Positions 1 to 9,697 of a DNA stretch of 64,000 nt are shown here, piece after piece. The notes beneath the pieces are model-generated. The model was not told the origin of the DNA, searched no databases, and saw only the letters and a list, made by a program, of their open reading frames with translations. Each line of letters begins with the position of its first letter. The first letter of the stretch is position 1. Made by a program: the position numbers and the translations under genes. The DNA is from Psococerastis gibbosa (taxonomy: Eukaryota; Arthropoda; Insecta; Psocodea; Psocidae): positions 6,324,001-6,388,000 of the forward strand of contig OZ020485.1 of NCBI GenBank assembly GCA_963971405.1. The letters run 5' to 3'.

Positions 1-578
1 AGTAATAAATATTAAAATGTACAGGTCAAATTTTTTAAATATAATAAGAATTTTAAAAATTGAAAACTGACCAAACAGATCAATTTGAATTTCCCGCGCA
101 TTTCGCACTCATGTGTTTTAAACAATTGAATGAACCCCGGTACCGTATTATAATAATCCCAAATCGCCATGATCGGGCTATTGGTGGGCAGAATTTAAGA
201 GGCCGTGGCCTCCAATTGAAGCATTGCAAGCACACTTCTAATTCGCCTAGATATATCCCAATTCCAATTGTGTGTCATTATAGATTGAATGCTCTCATTT
301 CGCGACCCGCATCTCCTCAATGGTAAAATTTACATTTATCACCAACTTTATTACAGGCTAGTCCTCCCTATTTCATTTTATGATGACTTACTGTATATAG
401 TCGCCTCCTAATGTATCTCTAGTCCACAAATGCAGCCTCAATGTAATAATGTACAATATTACCATATCATATATATTATATAGTATAATTATGTGTGAAA
501 ACATTCCTTAAGCTGGATAAGTAATAATATATACATTAATTCGGCGTAGAGTAGGAGAAAGACTAATAATAGGATTAT
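1..578. other. Unassigned DNA
   Basis: AT-rich. A fragment at about 130-215 (CCCCGGTACCGTATTATAAT) belongs to the TIR family of 26904-27396. No gene seen. Confidence 0.5.
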
Positions 579-768
579 GTCAGGATATGTATAAAGTAGT
601 GGTACGGACTCTGACTTTCATCCGAAAGGTTGCAGGTTCGAGTCTCACACTTGCTACATTTTCTGGCTATGCTTGTAAAGCAGATGGTTCCGGGTCTTTC
701 TAGTTGAGTGTATGAGAGGACTTAAGAGCCCCAACTCCGTTAGGTTGGCTTAGTAATAAAAACAAAAT
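579..768 (+). repeat. tRNA-derived SINE, family A
   Basis: Pol III-like boxes: GTAGTGGTACGGACTC (A box region) and GGTTCGAGTC (B box), then a body ending GGTTGGCTTAGTAATA. It resembles a degenerate tRNA head with a CTTTCA anticodon-like loop, but no full cloverleaf forms. Confidence 0.72.
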
Positions 769-1579
769 GGAATTATTTATTGTTTTTATCATCCCGTGGC
801 TGTTGAGCGTTATCAATATGGCGGCTAGTGTAGCCTGCACATGACAAGTACGCGATTTCGCTGGGAAAATAGTCTGCACAAGCTAAGTAGAGAGTTTTGA
901 ACGGGTTCAAGTATCCGTTCTGCTATGCTGCAATGTGTAAGACATCGATATTTTTTACGTTGGTACTTATCCCTGATAGTTGACTTATGATTAACGGGCG
1001 TGCCGTAAGCGATATTATGGCTCCCGCCGTTCCAGTTAATAACTTAATATATTTCTATGGTTTTTATATTTTGATAATAGCTATGTACAGTCTTGTCTGT
1101 CTAGTTGCGATATTACTATACATTAGCAGCTGCCTTGCATACGTTGCTGCTCGAATTTTACTAGAGGTTTTGTTTTAGTAGGAGCCATTGACATGTTTTT
1201 TTCCAAAACAAAATGCAAACTATTTTATTGCAAACGTTTTAATTTTTTAATCCGCAGAGGGATTTTTTCCTCACTTTTTCCTATTAATCCTATTTAAAGG
1301 TAATGGCAGGAACTCCTCCAGCAGGCCTGCAGGCGTAGCATGGATGCAAAGGCATCAATTTTCCTGAACTATGTGAATTATATGAATTATTGTGCTAAGC
1401 AAACATACTGTATCTTACCACTAGTACAGATACGTACTATACGATACGATAGATATGTTTAAACACAAGGGTTAAATAAATAAAAATAATATACTAGTAG
1501 GTACCTTAATAAATAATGTATTGAAAAACAACAAGTAAAGAATACCTAGCAACTAATAGTTGTTCATTGTAACTTATGC
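769..1579. other. Unassigned DNA
   Basis: A 63-codon frame at 987-1178 is hydrophobic but has no family match or splice context. Nothing else seen. Confidence 0.5.
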
Positions 1580-1582
1580 TTA

Positions 1583-1721
1583 GGGGCCCATTCCACATAC
1601 GTACAACGTCAATGAAAATTATGAAATTGAAGGTGGTAGCAGACATTAAAGACATACTAAAAATTCTGCTACCACCTTCAATTTCATAATTTTCATTGAC
1701 GTTGTATATGGAATACCCGCC
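1583..1721. mobile_element. Foldback MITE, left of a tandem pair
   Basis: Near-perfect palindrome: the arm with ACAACGTCAATGAAAATTAT and GAAGGTGGTAGCAG recurs inverted up to 1721. TTA lies at 1580-1582 and again at 1722-1724, fitting a 3-bp TTA target duplication (PIF/Harbinger type). Confidence 0.72.
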
Positions 1722-1724
1722 TTA

Positions 1725-1859
1725 GGCGGGGTTTCCACATACGTCAATGGTCAATATGGTTTTGACGTGGTAGCAGACATTTTTAGTATGTCTTTAATGT
1801 CTGCTAAAACGTCAATTTCATATTTCTCATTGACCATTGACGTATGTGGAAACCCCGCC
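1725..1859. mobile_element. Foldback MITE, right of a tandem pair
   Basis: It starts GGCGGGGTTTCCACATACG and ends with the reverse complement, with an internal copy of GACGTGGTAGCAGACATT. It shares the TTA at 1722-1724 with its left neighbour and is followed by TAA. Confidence 0.72.
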
Positions 1860-4420
1860 TAAGGGAGACAATTTTTCGGGTTCTCCACTTTGAAAAACAT
1901 AAAACTGTTTACAAACAAACAGTTCACCCATTGAATATTTGTTTACAATCGTAATACCCACACCCGAAATAAATTCCGGGTTAATTTAATCTTTTCTGTT
2001 CGTGCTACGGCTGCCGGTTCGTCTTCTATGCCTAGGAGAACAAGAATGAATTATTAATTCCTTGGATTGAGGAAGGCCCCAACGTTTTTACCGGTTTATC
2101 GCACGCCCTTCGGCAAGTATCCTGTTCCCGTATCCTTGACGGGATTGTATAAGAAATATTTCAAAAATCCGGAACCCATCGTCAAACCCACGCGATATCG
2201 ATATTATGGGATTTAATACAAGGTTGTAATGGTGGAGTTTTATTATTAACGCCGGGGTGAAATGACTGAAGAGGTTCACCCGGTCTGTCAGTGCTGCGGG
2301 GGTGCAATGGGAAAGTAAATCCAGAAACTCAGTTGAAATGAGTAAATTTTCTCTGTTTAATTGTGATTGTTGTCGTGCCGTTTCATATTTTTCAATTCCT
2401 GGTCGCACTGTAATGGAAAGTCTTGTATAAGTGCTCTAACTTCGTGAGAATCTCCAATTCCTTTTCCCTGCTTGGCCGGCGAATCTATATTATATACACC
2501 TTATGTTATGACAACCAATTATGGTATTCTAAGCTTAAAACAGTCAAATATTTGAAATTGAAGCTTATTTCTGAACCTTAGTGGGTGAACAAAGCAGGCA
2601 GCAAATGTAGAGAAAATATAGTTGACAATGTATGTTTACCCAGCATTCATGGATACACTGAACATACCAGGAACTCAAGAGGAAAGAGAGAGAGCTGGAG
2701 GATAATAAGTAGGTAGTTTCTGACAACCAATTGTTGAGATTTCGACCTCTGTAGAAAAAGAATGTTATGTCTCATACGCTAGTAGCACCAAACTTGTAGC
2801 TAGAGCAACAAGATTAGTTCTGAGGGCTGATACTTTGGTTTGCTTGCAGCGATGATCTTTTATAATGGACGACGTGCTGTTCGAGTGTGGATAGAATGCA
2901 TAAATAAAAGAATCCCGAGAAAGAATCGATCGGGTATGGTTATTAATTCTGGTGCTGAGTCAGCGGCCCGTGGTGGAAAGGGTGTGTGCTGCCAATACGG
3001 CTAGACGGCCATTTTTACTGCACGCGACCTTACTTCCCCATTTTACGATAAAAATCAGCCACCCAAACATGCAGCCGCGGTGTACGTTTGTAAGCTACTC
3101 AATGTGACCCATCATATGCGCGAGAAAGGCCCAAGCTGAATACACTAGCAACCATCGTACTAGAAGAATCGTACTTAGAAGAATGCGTTCAAAGTCAGGA
3201 CATGTAGAGTAGTGGTACAGACTGAGACTTTTTGTTGGTTTGAGTCCCACACTTGCTACATTTTCGGGTCATGCTTCGGAGGGCATGTAAAGCAGACGGT
3301 CCTGGTCTTCCTAGTTGAGTGTAAGAGAGGGCTTTATAGCCCTAACTCCGCTAGTTTGGCTTAGTAATAGAACAAAAAAGTCAATATTTATTTATTTATT
3401 TATTAAAGCTTTTCAGGTAGATTCCCTTAGTTCTTCATTATCTAACTCACTTTAGCTTTAGCCTGCCATATTCGTACTACACTCCTCCAGTCATTTCGGT
3501 TCTGGTAGGCTCCATCAAGGTGGTCTCAACTAGCTGTGGTCGCGGTCTCAATACTTAGTCCATTAGTCCATCCATTGGTTTCTCCTAGCTCTTCTTTATC
3601 TAACTCGACAACCCTTATTGGGCTTTAGTCTGCCATATACAACATAGTAGTTTTTATTTTTCCTCCCAAAATCCGATTCTATCTCGTGTCAAGCCATTTC
3701 ATTTCGGGGGGGGGGGGGGTTGAACCCCCATGAACCCCCCTGGCTACGGCCTTGACTTCTATTACTCATTTATGGCTCCATGATCGATATTTTATGTATG
3801 CAAAACGTCTAATGTCTTAATCTTTGTCTCTGACAAACTTAGGACAAAATAGTAGTAGTTTTTGTGTGAACTTAATAACTTCATCCGCCATGATGAGTTG
3901 ATGGCATTTTATTCTGTTTACGCATTGTTCACAAGATTTCATTATTGATAAGTGCAGCTGATGATCTCGAGTAAGTAGGACCTTGACCTTGCATTGCAGG
4001 CTTGCACCTTAAACATCATTACTTGGTCAACCGCTGGAACTGAAACGTTGAAACCTGAAATAAAACTTACAGGCACGCGTGTCCATGGCCCGTTGGTAGC
4101 GCCACGCCGCGTCGAGAGAATTTCTACTCTATAAGCCCCACACCATTCTTGTTCTCTTTTGCATAACTACAAGCATTATATTCGCTTCTAACATTTAATC
4201 ACCGCGTTTCAAGCATTCTTCTAGTGGTGTAGGTTGCTATGTTATGGTAATTGAAATGCATGCCGTTTTTATATCTTTGTATGAGGTTCTTAGCTGGGAT
4301 TTGTTGCGTGGTTGGCGGCAATTTTAGATTTGATCGTTACATTGACGGATCCGGGAGGGGAGGGGGGTTTAGTGGTGGGACAAAATAGAATAAATGTATT
4401 TAGTAGCCTTTTTATTATAA
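1860..4420. other. Mostly unassigned DNA with one SINE
   Basis: Apart from the SINE at 3195-3406, there is a 12-G run near 3708 and GC-rich hAT-like debris around 3690-3770. No exon recognised. Confidence 0.45.
3195..3406 (+). repeat. tRNA-derived SINE, family A
   Basis: Same body with the complete 3' end (CTAACTCCGCTAGTTTGGC), ending in a TTTATTTATTTATT tail. The tRNA head lost bases around the anticodon-like loop. Confidence 0.72.
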
Positions 4421-4649
4421 CGTAATACATTACGTGCCTTGCCAGTATTGCTGTGTGGTAATGTAGTGGTCTGACCTATCTAGAAATTACCTCACCTCCA
4501 GTGACGTGAGGTGGACAACCCCCCCCCCCCCACTCGAAATATCCGAAATTTGACCGCAAGTAAATTATTTACAATGAAATTGCTAATTTTCTCTATCTAC
4601 TAATTGATAAATTGGAAAGTATGTTCGAGTAAACTCGGACCGGTTCTTT
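4421..4649 (+). repeat. 0.85-kb repeat, 3' part, directly before a full copy
   Basis: The last 230 bases of the family, ending CGGACCGGTTCTTT immediately before the GCTTTCC start of the next copy: a head-to-tail junction with no spacer. Confidence 0.65.
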
Positions 4650-5494
4650 GCTTTCCAATTTATACGTAGTATAAGGAAAGCTTTGTGATGGTCGAAATTT
4701 TCGATTCCGAGATTTCAACGGATTTGAACGTTTTGAGGTCCCAGGAATCCAAAAAAGTGTTTTTTACGAAATGTCTGTCTGTCTGTCGCTCTGTCTGTCG
4801 CTCTGTCTGTCGCTCTGCCAGTTTATCGATTTCCGGGCAAACTACTCGGTCGATTTTGATGAAATTTAGCATATAAGTTTACAAAAATCATACCTCAGAA
4901 TAATATGTTTTTGGGGTAACTCAATTAGGGGGGGGGGGGTGTTTATTCTCAAAAAACTAAAAAAAATGTCTAAAAAAATTAATTCTCAAAAACGGCTCCA
5001 ACGATTTCTTTTAAATTCATATAATATATTGTAGTCGTTATTAATGTTAATAAAATGCGGGGGGTCGCTTGACCCTTGATAGTTTGCTTCTGGGGTAAAA
5101 AAAATAAAAAAATAATTTTTCTGCGAAACCTTTCTATTGATGATTTCTACCTTCAGGCATGTTTTAGGTGTTAAATTGAGTATCGAAACTGGACATGTTG
5201 TTTTCCCAAAAAACTATTTGGTTTTGTGCAAAAAAAATGTTTGCAGAAAAATGATAAAAAATTCACGCATTGCGTGCCCTTCCATTATTACGGTGTGGTA
5301 ACTGGTAATGTGTTGGTCTGACCTATCTAAAATTTACTTCTCCTCCAGTGACGTCAGGTGGACAACCTCCCCCCCCCCCCTGAGATATCCAAAATTTAAC
5401 CACAGGAAAATTATTTACCATGAAATTACTCATTTCCTCCATCTACTAATTGTTAAATTGGAAAGCATGTTCGAGTAAACTCGGACCGGTTCTT
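4650..5494 (+). repeat. 0.85-kb dispersed repeat, full copy
   Basis: It begins GCTTTCCAATTTATACG, whose first 32 bases can fold (GCTTTCC ... GGAAAGC), and has a TCTG-rich microsatellite at about 4772-4817. It ends with TAAATTGGAAAGC, the inverse of the start, plus CTCGGACCGGTTCTT. No conserved coding frame. Confidence 0.75.
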
Positions 5495-5716
5495 TTTCTT
5501 TTGCGTTCTCCTGTCCATCGGTATCACCGCCATATCTCGCCCTTTGACCCAGCCTGAGCTTATCCTTGCTCTGACGTATAGTCTTCGCAGACGCCATCCT
5601 CTTGTAATGTTGCTCCCAGATATTTGAAGGTCTCGGTTATCTCAATGTCTTGGCTGCCGATTTTTATTGATTTGGGCTCCTGGCTTACGCATTCCCCGTA
5701 GTTTTCTTATATCACA
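5495..5716 (-). pseudogene. LINE reverse transcriptase thumb fragment
   Basis: Minus-strand reading gives SIKIGSQDIEITETFKYLGA then TLQEDGVCED. The F-K-Y-L-G-x-x-x-x-x-D-G block is typical of the RT thumb of non-LTR retrotransposons. It starts right where a copy of the 0.85-kb repeat ends and is open for about 45 codons only. Confidence 0.5.
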
Positions 5717-6295
5717 ATGTAGAGAAACATTTCTTATAAGTGATGTGACCTAATCGATACTATATGTAGCTCAACGACCGAGGTTTCGTGGGCAATTTGA
5801 TTCTGTTCACATCGTCGGGATAGTGGAGGTAAAACCCTGAAGCAGATTTCCGGGACCAATATTTGTGTGTTGGAACTGTTTGGGCTTGTTCAGTTTACAT
5901 TTGAGTTTCAGTAGGCATATTATTATTTCAGCTGGTTTTGTAGGTGTGTCACGTTTTACTTGCCTATCGCTGGCTACGGTCAAACTCAGTGAACCTCGTG
6001 GGAAAGTAGTCTAGCCTACTGGCCTAAGTCTGTCTCCTGCGTGTCTTCATTTGAGTTCTCGCAATAATTACACGCCTACAAACTAATTCAAGCCATTGAC
6101 ATTGTCAAATTGAAATGCGACTTTACTCAACCGCCCATTCGTTGGTACGGTATACTATACGGTACAGGGTCTAGGCTAGGCTAACCTAGTTTCTCTTTTT
6201 GATCATTCATCCATCAGTAATCCTTCAGTAAATCGGATGGATGCAAGCCGCAAGTCAATAATCTTGGTCTAGAGCAGGCATGGGCCAACTTATAA

Positions 6296-6624
6296 GGCGG
6301 GGTTTCCACCGACCTCTCATTGCAGAATGCACATACGGTGACGTGGTAGCAGACATTCAAGACTTAGGCGGGGTTTCCACCGACCTCTCATTGCAGAATG
6401 CAAATTACATTGACGGAAATGTTTGTTTTTTTTTTTATAGAAATCTATTAAAATGTTTGTAATTAACATATCCCATGACGCCATTTTTTAATTTTAGTTA
6501 GTTTGTTTGTGATTTTATTCTATGATCATTGACCAATTTTAACTATGGCATAGAGGAAAACAAACATTTCCGTCAATGTCATTTGCATTCTGCAATGCGA
6601 GGTCGGTGGAAACCCGCCCCCCCC
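6296..6624. mobile_element. PIF/Harbinger-like MITE with doubled left end
   Basis: Flanked by TAA on both sides. The left end GGCGGGGTTTCCACCGACC occurs twice (6296 and about 6366), the second copy preceded by GACTTA. The core TCCCATGACGCCATTTTTTA is common to the family. The right end is the inverted GGTCGGTGGAAACCCGCC with an expanded C run. Confidence 0.75.
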
Positions 6625-7446
6625 TAAAAGATAACGCAAAATGAAATAGCAAATTATTTAGGCAAGGCGAAAAAAATTGAACACTACACCTATCATATTG
6701 ACGATGTTGCGTACCAACTTAGTATTACACAGTATGTTAGAAGAGTCAAAACGCAGGCAGACATGGGTGACAAGAATATGACGTCACATTCCAGATACCA
6801 CAAATACTAGTAACTTTACTTTCGGATACTCCGCGGCATTACAAATGACGCCACATTGTAGTAATTTAATCATCTAACTTAAATTTATGGAGAAAAATAT
6901 TCCCCCCCCCCAATTAACCATTTTTTATGGAAAAATAATAACTTTAAGGGGTATAAAATAAATCTACTTATGATTGAAAAATATGTTGTAGCCAATTTTA
7001 GAGGCATAGCTACGGTAGGTACTTATTATGAACACAAATTTTTCTGTCTGTACCGGTGCTGTTTTCCTCCAAAGTTTTCCATGAGTCTGCTGTTGTAGTG
7101 TCTGCTGTAGTACAAGGGAGCAGTTGTTTGCTTTGTTTAATTTGGACCGAAGGGGGTCCTGATGAAATTCTTCTGGATGGGGGCCATGTGGGGCTGTGGG
7201 ATGTGTCACTAGCACATCACCTAACAGCTGTGCATTGTAACAGTTTGTTTATACAAACTCAGCATTCGAAAGTTACAGAGACTATCCCGATATTGGGCTA
7301 CATTGCGGGTGATAGGGGGGGAGAGAGAGGGTTGAAGGTTCAAAAGAAACATTAGATTGGTTGTTTCTTAAGGCCATTCACGATCGGGTTGGGGAATCCG
7401 GCTATTTATGGATTCTTTTTCACCCACATAGTGCGCCCGCATTTTA

Positions 7447-7830
7447 GGTGCCCATTCCACCGACCGACTAGGGCTATTTACAAAAACAGTGACGTGGTAG
7501 CAGACATTCAAGACTTAGGCGGGGTTTCCACCGACCTCGCATTGCAGAATTGACGGAAATGTTTATTTTCCTCTATGCCATAGTTAAAATTGATCAATGA
7601 TCATACAGTAAAATCACAAACAAACAAACAAAAATTAAAAAATGGCGTTATGGGATATGTTTAGTACAAACATTTTAATAGATTTCTATAAAAAGAAAAA
7701 TTCTAATTTCCGTCAATGTCATTTGCATTCTGCAATGCGAGGACGGTGGAAACGCCACCTAAGTCTTGAATGTCTGCTACCACGTCACTGTTTTTGTAAA
7801 TAGCCCTAGCCGGTCGGTGGAATGGGCGCC
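7447..7830. mobile_element. Compound MITE with concentric inverted repeats
   Basis: Outer ends CCATTCCACCGACC / GGTCGGTGGAATGG, a middle layer GACGTGGTAGCAGACATTCA, and inner ends TTTCCACCGACCTCGCATTG around the common core. TTA lies on both sides (7444-7446, 7831-7833). Length 384. Confidence 0.82.
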
Positions 7831-7998
7831 TTACATAGGCAAGCACGCAGGACCACATACAACTTTGTGTTATTTTTTTGACATATTTTTTCCACCAATA
7901 CAAAGTGCCCGAAATTTATTAAGACAATCCGGTACGAGTGAACCCGTACGTGCTTTCGATGTTATCAATTAGCATGTGTATCGTAATAGTTCCATGGC

Positions 7999-8860
7999 AA
8001 AGAACCGGTCCGAGTTTTTTCGAACATGCTTTCCAATTTATCAAAATTAGCAGACAGAGAAAATGAATAATTTTATGGTTAAATTTCCGATATTTCGGGG
8101 GGGAGGGGGGTTCCCATCTGACGTCACTGGAAGTGAGGTAATTTCTAGATAGGTCAGACCAACACATTACCACACAGCAATACTGGCAGGGCACGTAATG
8201 CATTTAAGCGTGAATTTTTTATCATTTTTTCAAAAAACAAAATTTTTGCACAAAATCAAATGGTTTTTTGGGAAACCAACCTGTCCGGTTTCGTTACTCA
8301 ATTTAACACCTAAAACATACCTGAAGGTAGAAATAATCGATAGAAAGGTTTCGCAGAAAAATTATTTTTTAATCATTTTTCATGAAAATTTAGTTATTTT
8401 TATTTTTTTACCCCCAGAAGCAAACTATCAAGGGGCAAGCGACCCCCTGCATATTGTTAACATTAATAACGACTACAAGATATGTGAATTTAAAAGAAAT
8501 CGTTGCAGCCGTTTTTGAGAAAAAAATTTTTTAGACGTTTTTTTGGAGTTTTTTGAGAATAAACCCCCCAAATTGAGATAGCCCAAAATAAAAAAAATTG
8601 TTCTCGAGTTATGATTTTTGCGAACCTACATGCAAAATTTCTTCAAAATCGGCCCAGTAGTTTGCCCGGAAATCGATGAACAGACAGACAGACAGACATA
8701 CATACAGACAGACAGACAGGCAGAGCGACAGACAGACATTTCGTAAAAACCACTTTTTTGGGTTCCTGGGACCTCAAAACGTGTAAATACGTTGAAATCT
8801 CGGAATCGAAAATTTCGACCATCTCAAAACTTTCCTTATACAACGTTTAAATTGGAAAGC
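7999..8860 (-). repeat. 0.85-kb dispersed repeat, full copy, inverted
   Basis: Same order of blocks on the minus strand, from ATTGGAAAGC-type start near 8860 to AGAACCGGTCCGAG at 8001. The TCTG microsatellite is expanded near 8680-8730. Confidence 0.75.
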
Positions 8861-9164
8861 AATAATGGTCCCGTGGTTAAATATCGGCTGCCTATAGATT
8901 TTCCCCATCGTAAAGATTGATCGATGGGACAATTGCATAGTAAAATAATAATGGTATGGTATGCAATGCATTGGGGCTCTGATTAAACGTAATTATACCT
9001 TGAAAAATATTTCTTTCTTCAAAGAAATAAGGGGGGATGCTACCTAGTGGATGGTATGGGAATAGAAAAGAAATTGTCGGAGAGGTTTTTTGGGAAACAT
9101 AGTTTTAGTCGTTTTTGGTGTTTTTTAGGCCAAAAATAAAGTTATCGAACAAATGAAAGACACA

Positions 9165-9335
9165 CTCCTGGAAAATATTTTCGAGTAGTAGTCAGGCCCC
9201 AAATCGAGTTACCGCCAGACAGACATTTCGTAAAAACGCTTTTCTTAGTTCCTGGGCCCTCAAAACGTGTAAATCCGTTGAAATCAAAAATTTCGACCAT
9301 CACAAAGCTCCTCATACTAACATATAAATAGGAAA
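9165..9335 (-). repeat. 0.85-kb repeat, diverged fragment
   Basis: It keeps the start region (AATTTTTGATTTCAACGG, TTCCTGGGCC inverted) and AGACAGACATTTCG but is otherwise truncated. Confidence 0.5.
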
Positions 9336-9430
9336 GCAAAAACGTTTTTAATCATTGTTTTACCTGATCGATGAAGGATCTCTCATCGGATCGTGACTGA
9401 GCAACTGCTTACTTAGAAATCTGCACATAA

Positions 9431-9697
9431 ATAAAATAAATAAATAAGGGCTTTTTATGGTTTCTATTACTAAGCCAACCTAGCGGAGTTAGGGCTATAA
9501 AGCCCTCTCTTACACTAAACTAGGAAAGCCCGGGACCGCCTGCTTTACATGCCCTCCGAAGCATGGCCAGAAAATGTAGCCAGTGTGGGACTCGAACCAA
9601 CAACCTTTCGGGTGAAAGTCAGAGTCCGTACCACTACGCTATATGTCCTGATATAAATAAATAAATAAATAAGGGCTTTTTTGTTCTATTACTTAGT
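9431..9697 (-). repeat. tRNA-derived SINE, family A, with a second 3' end behind it
   Basis: An inverted copy with A box and B box (GGACTCGAACC on the plus strand), preceded by the AAATAAATAAAT tail; a second truncated AAATAAATAAGGGC 3' end abuts its head at about 9653. Confidence 0.72.

Noticed and set aside
4772-4817. CRISPR-like short repeats
   Set aside because: Simple TCTG/CGCTCTG microsatellite without spacers, in an animal genome.
4660-4876. Paired sense and antisense frames with RQTERQTD / CRSVCRS repeats (also 8643-8843 and 39182-39392)
   Set aside because: They are translations of the TCTG microsatellite in the 0.85-kb repeat, not proteins.
6964-7355. Overlapping frames of 83 and 99 codons on opposite strands
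   Set aside because: No family signal in either; mutual shadows in a moderately GC-rich patch.
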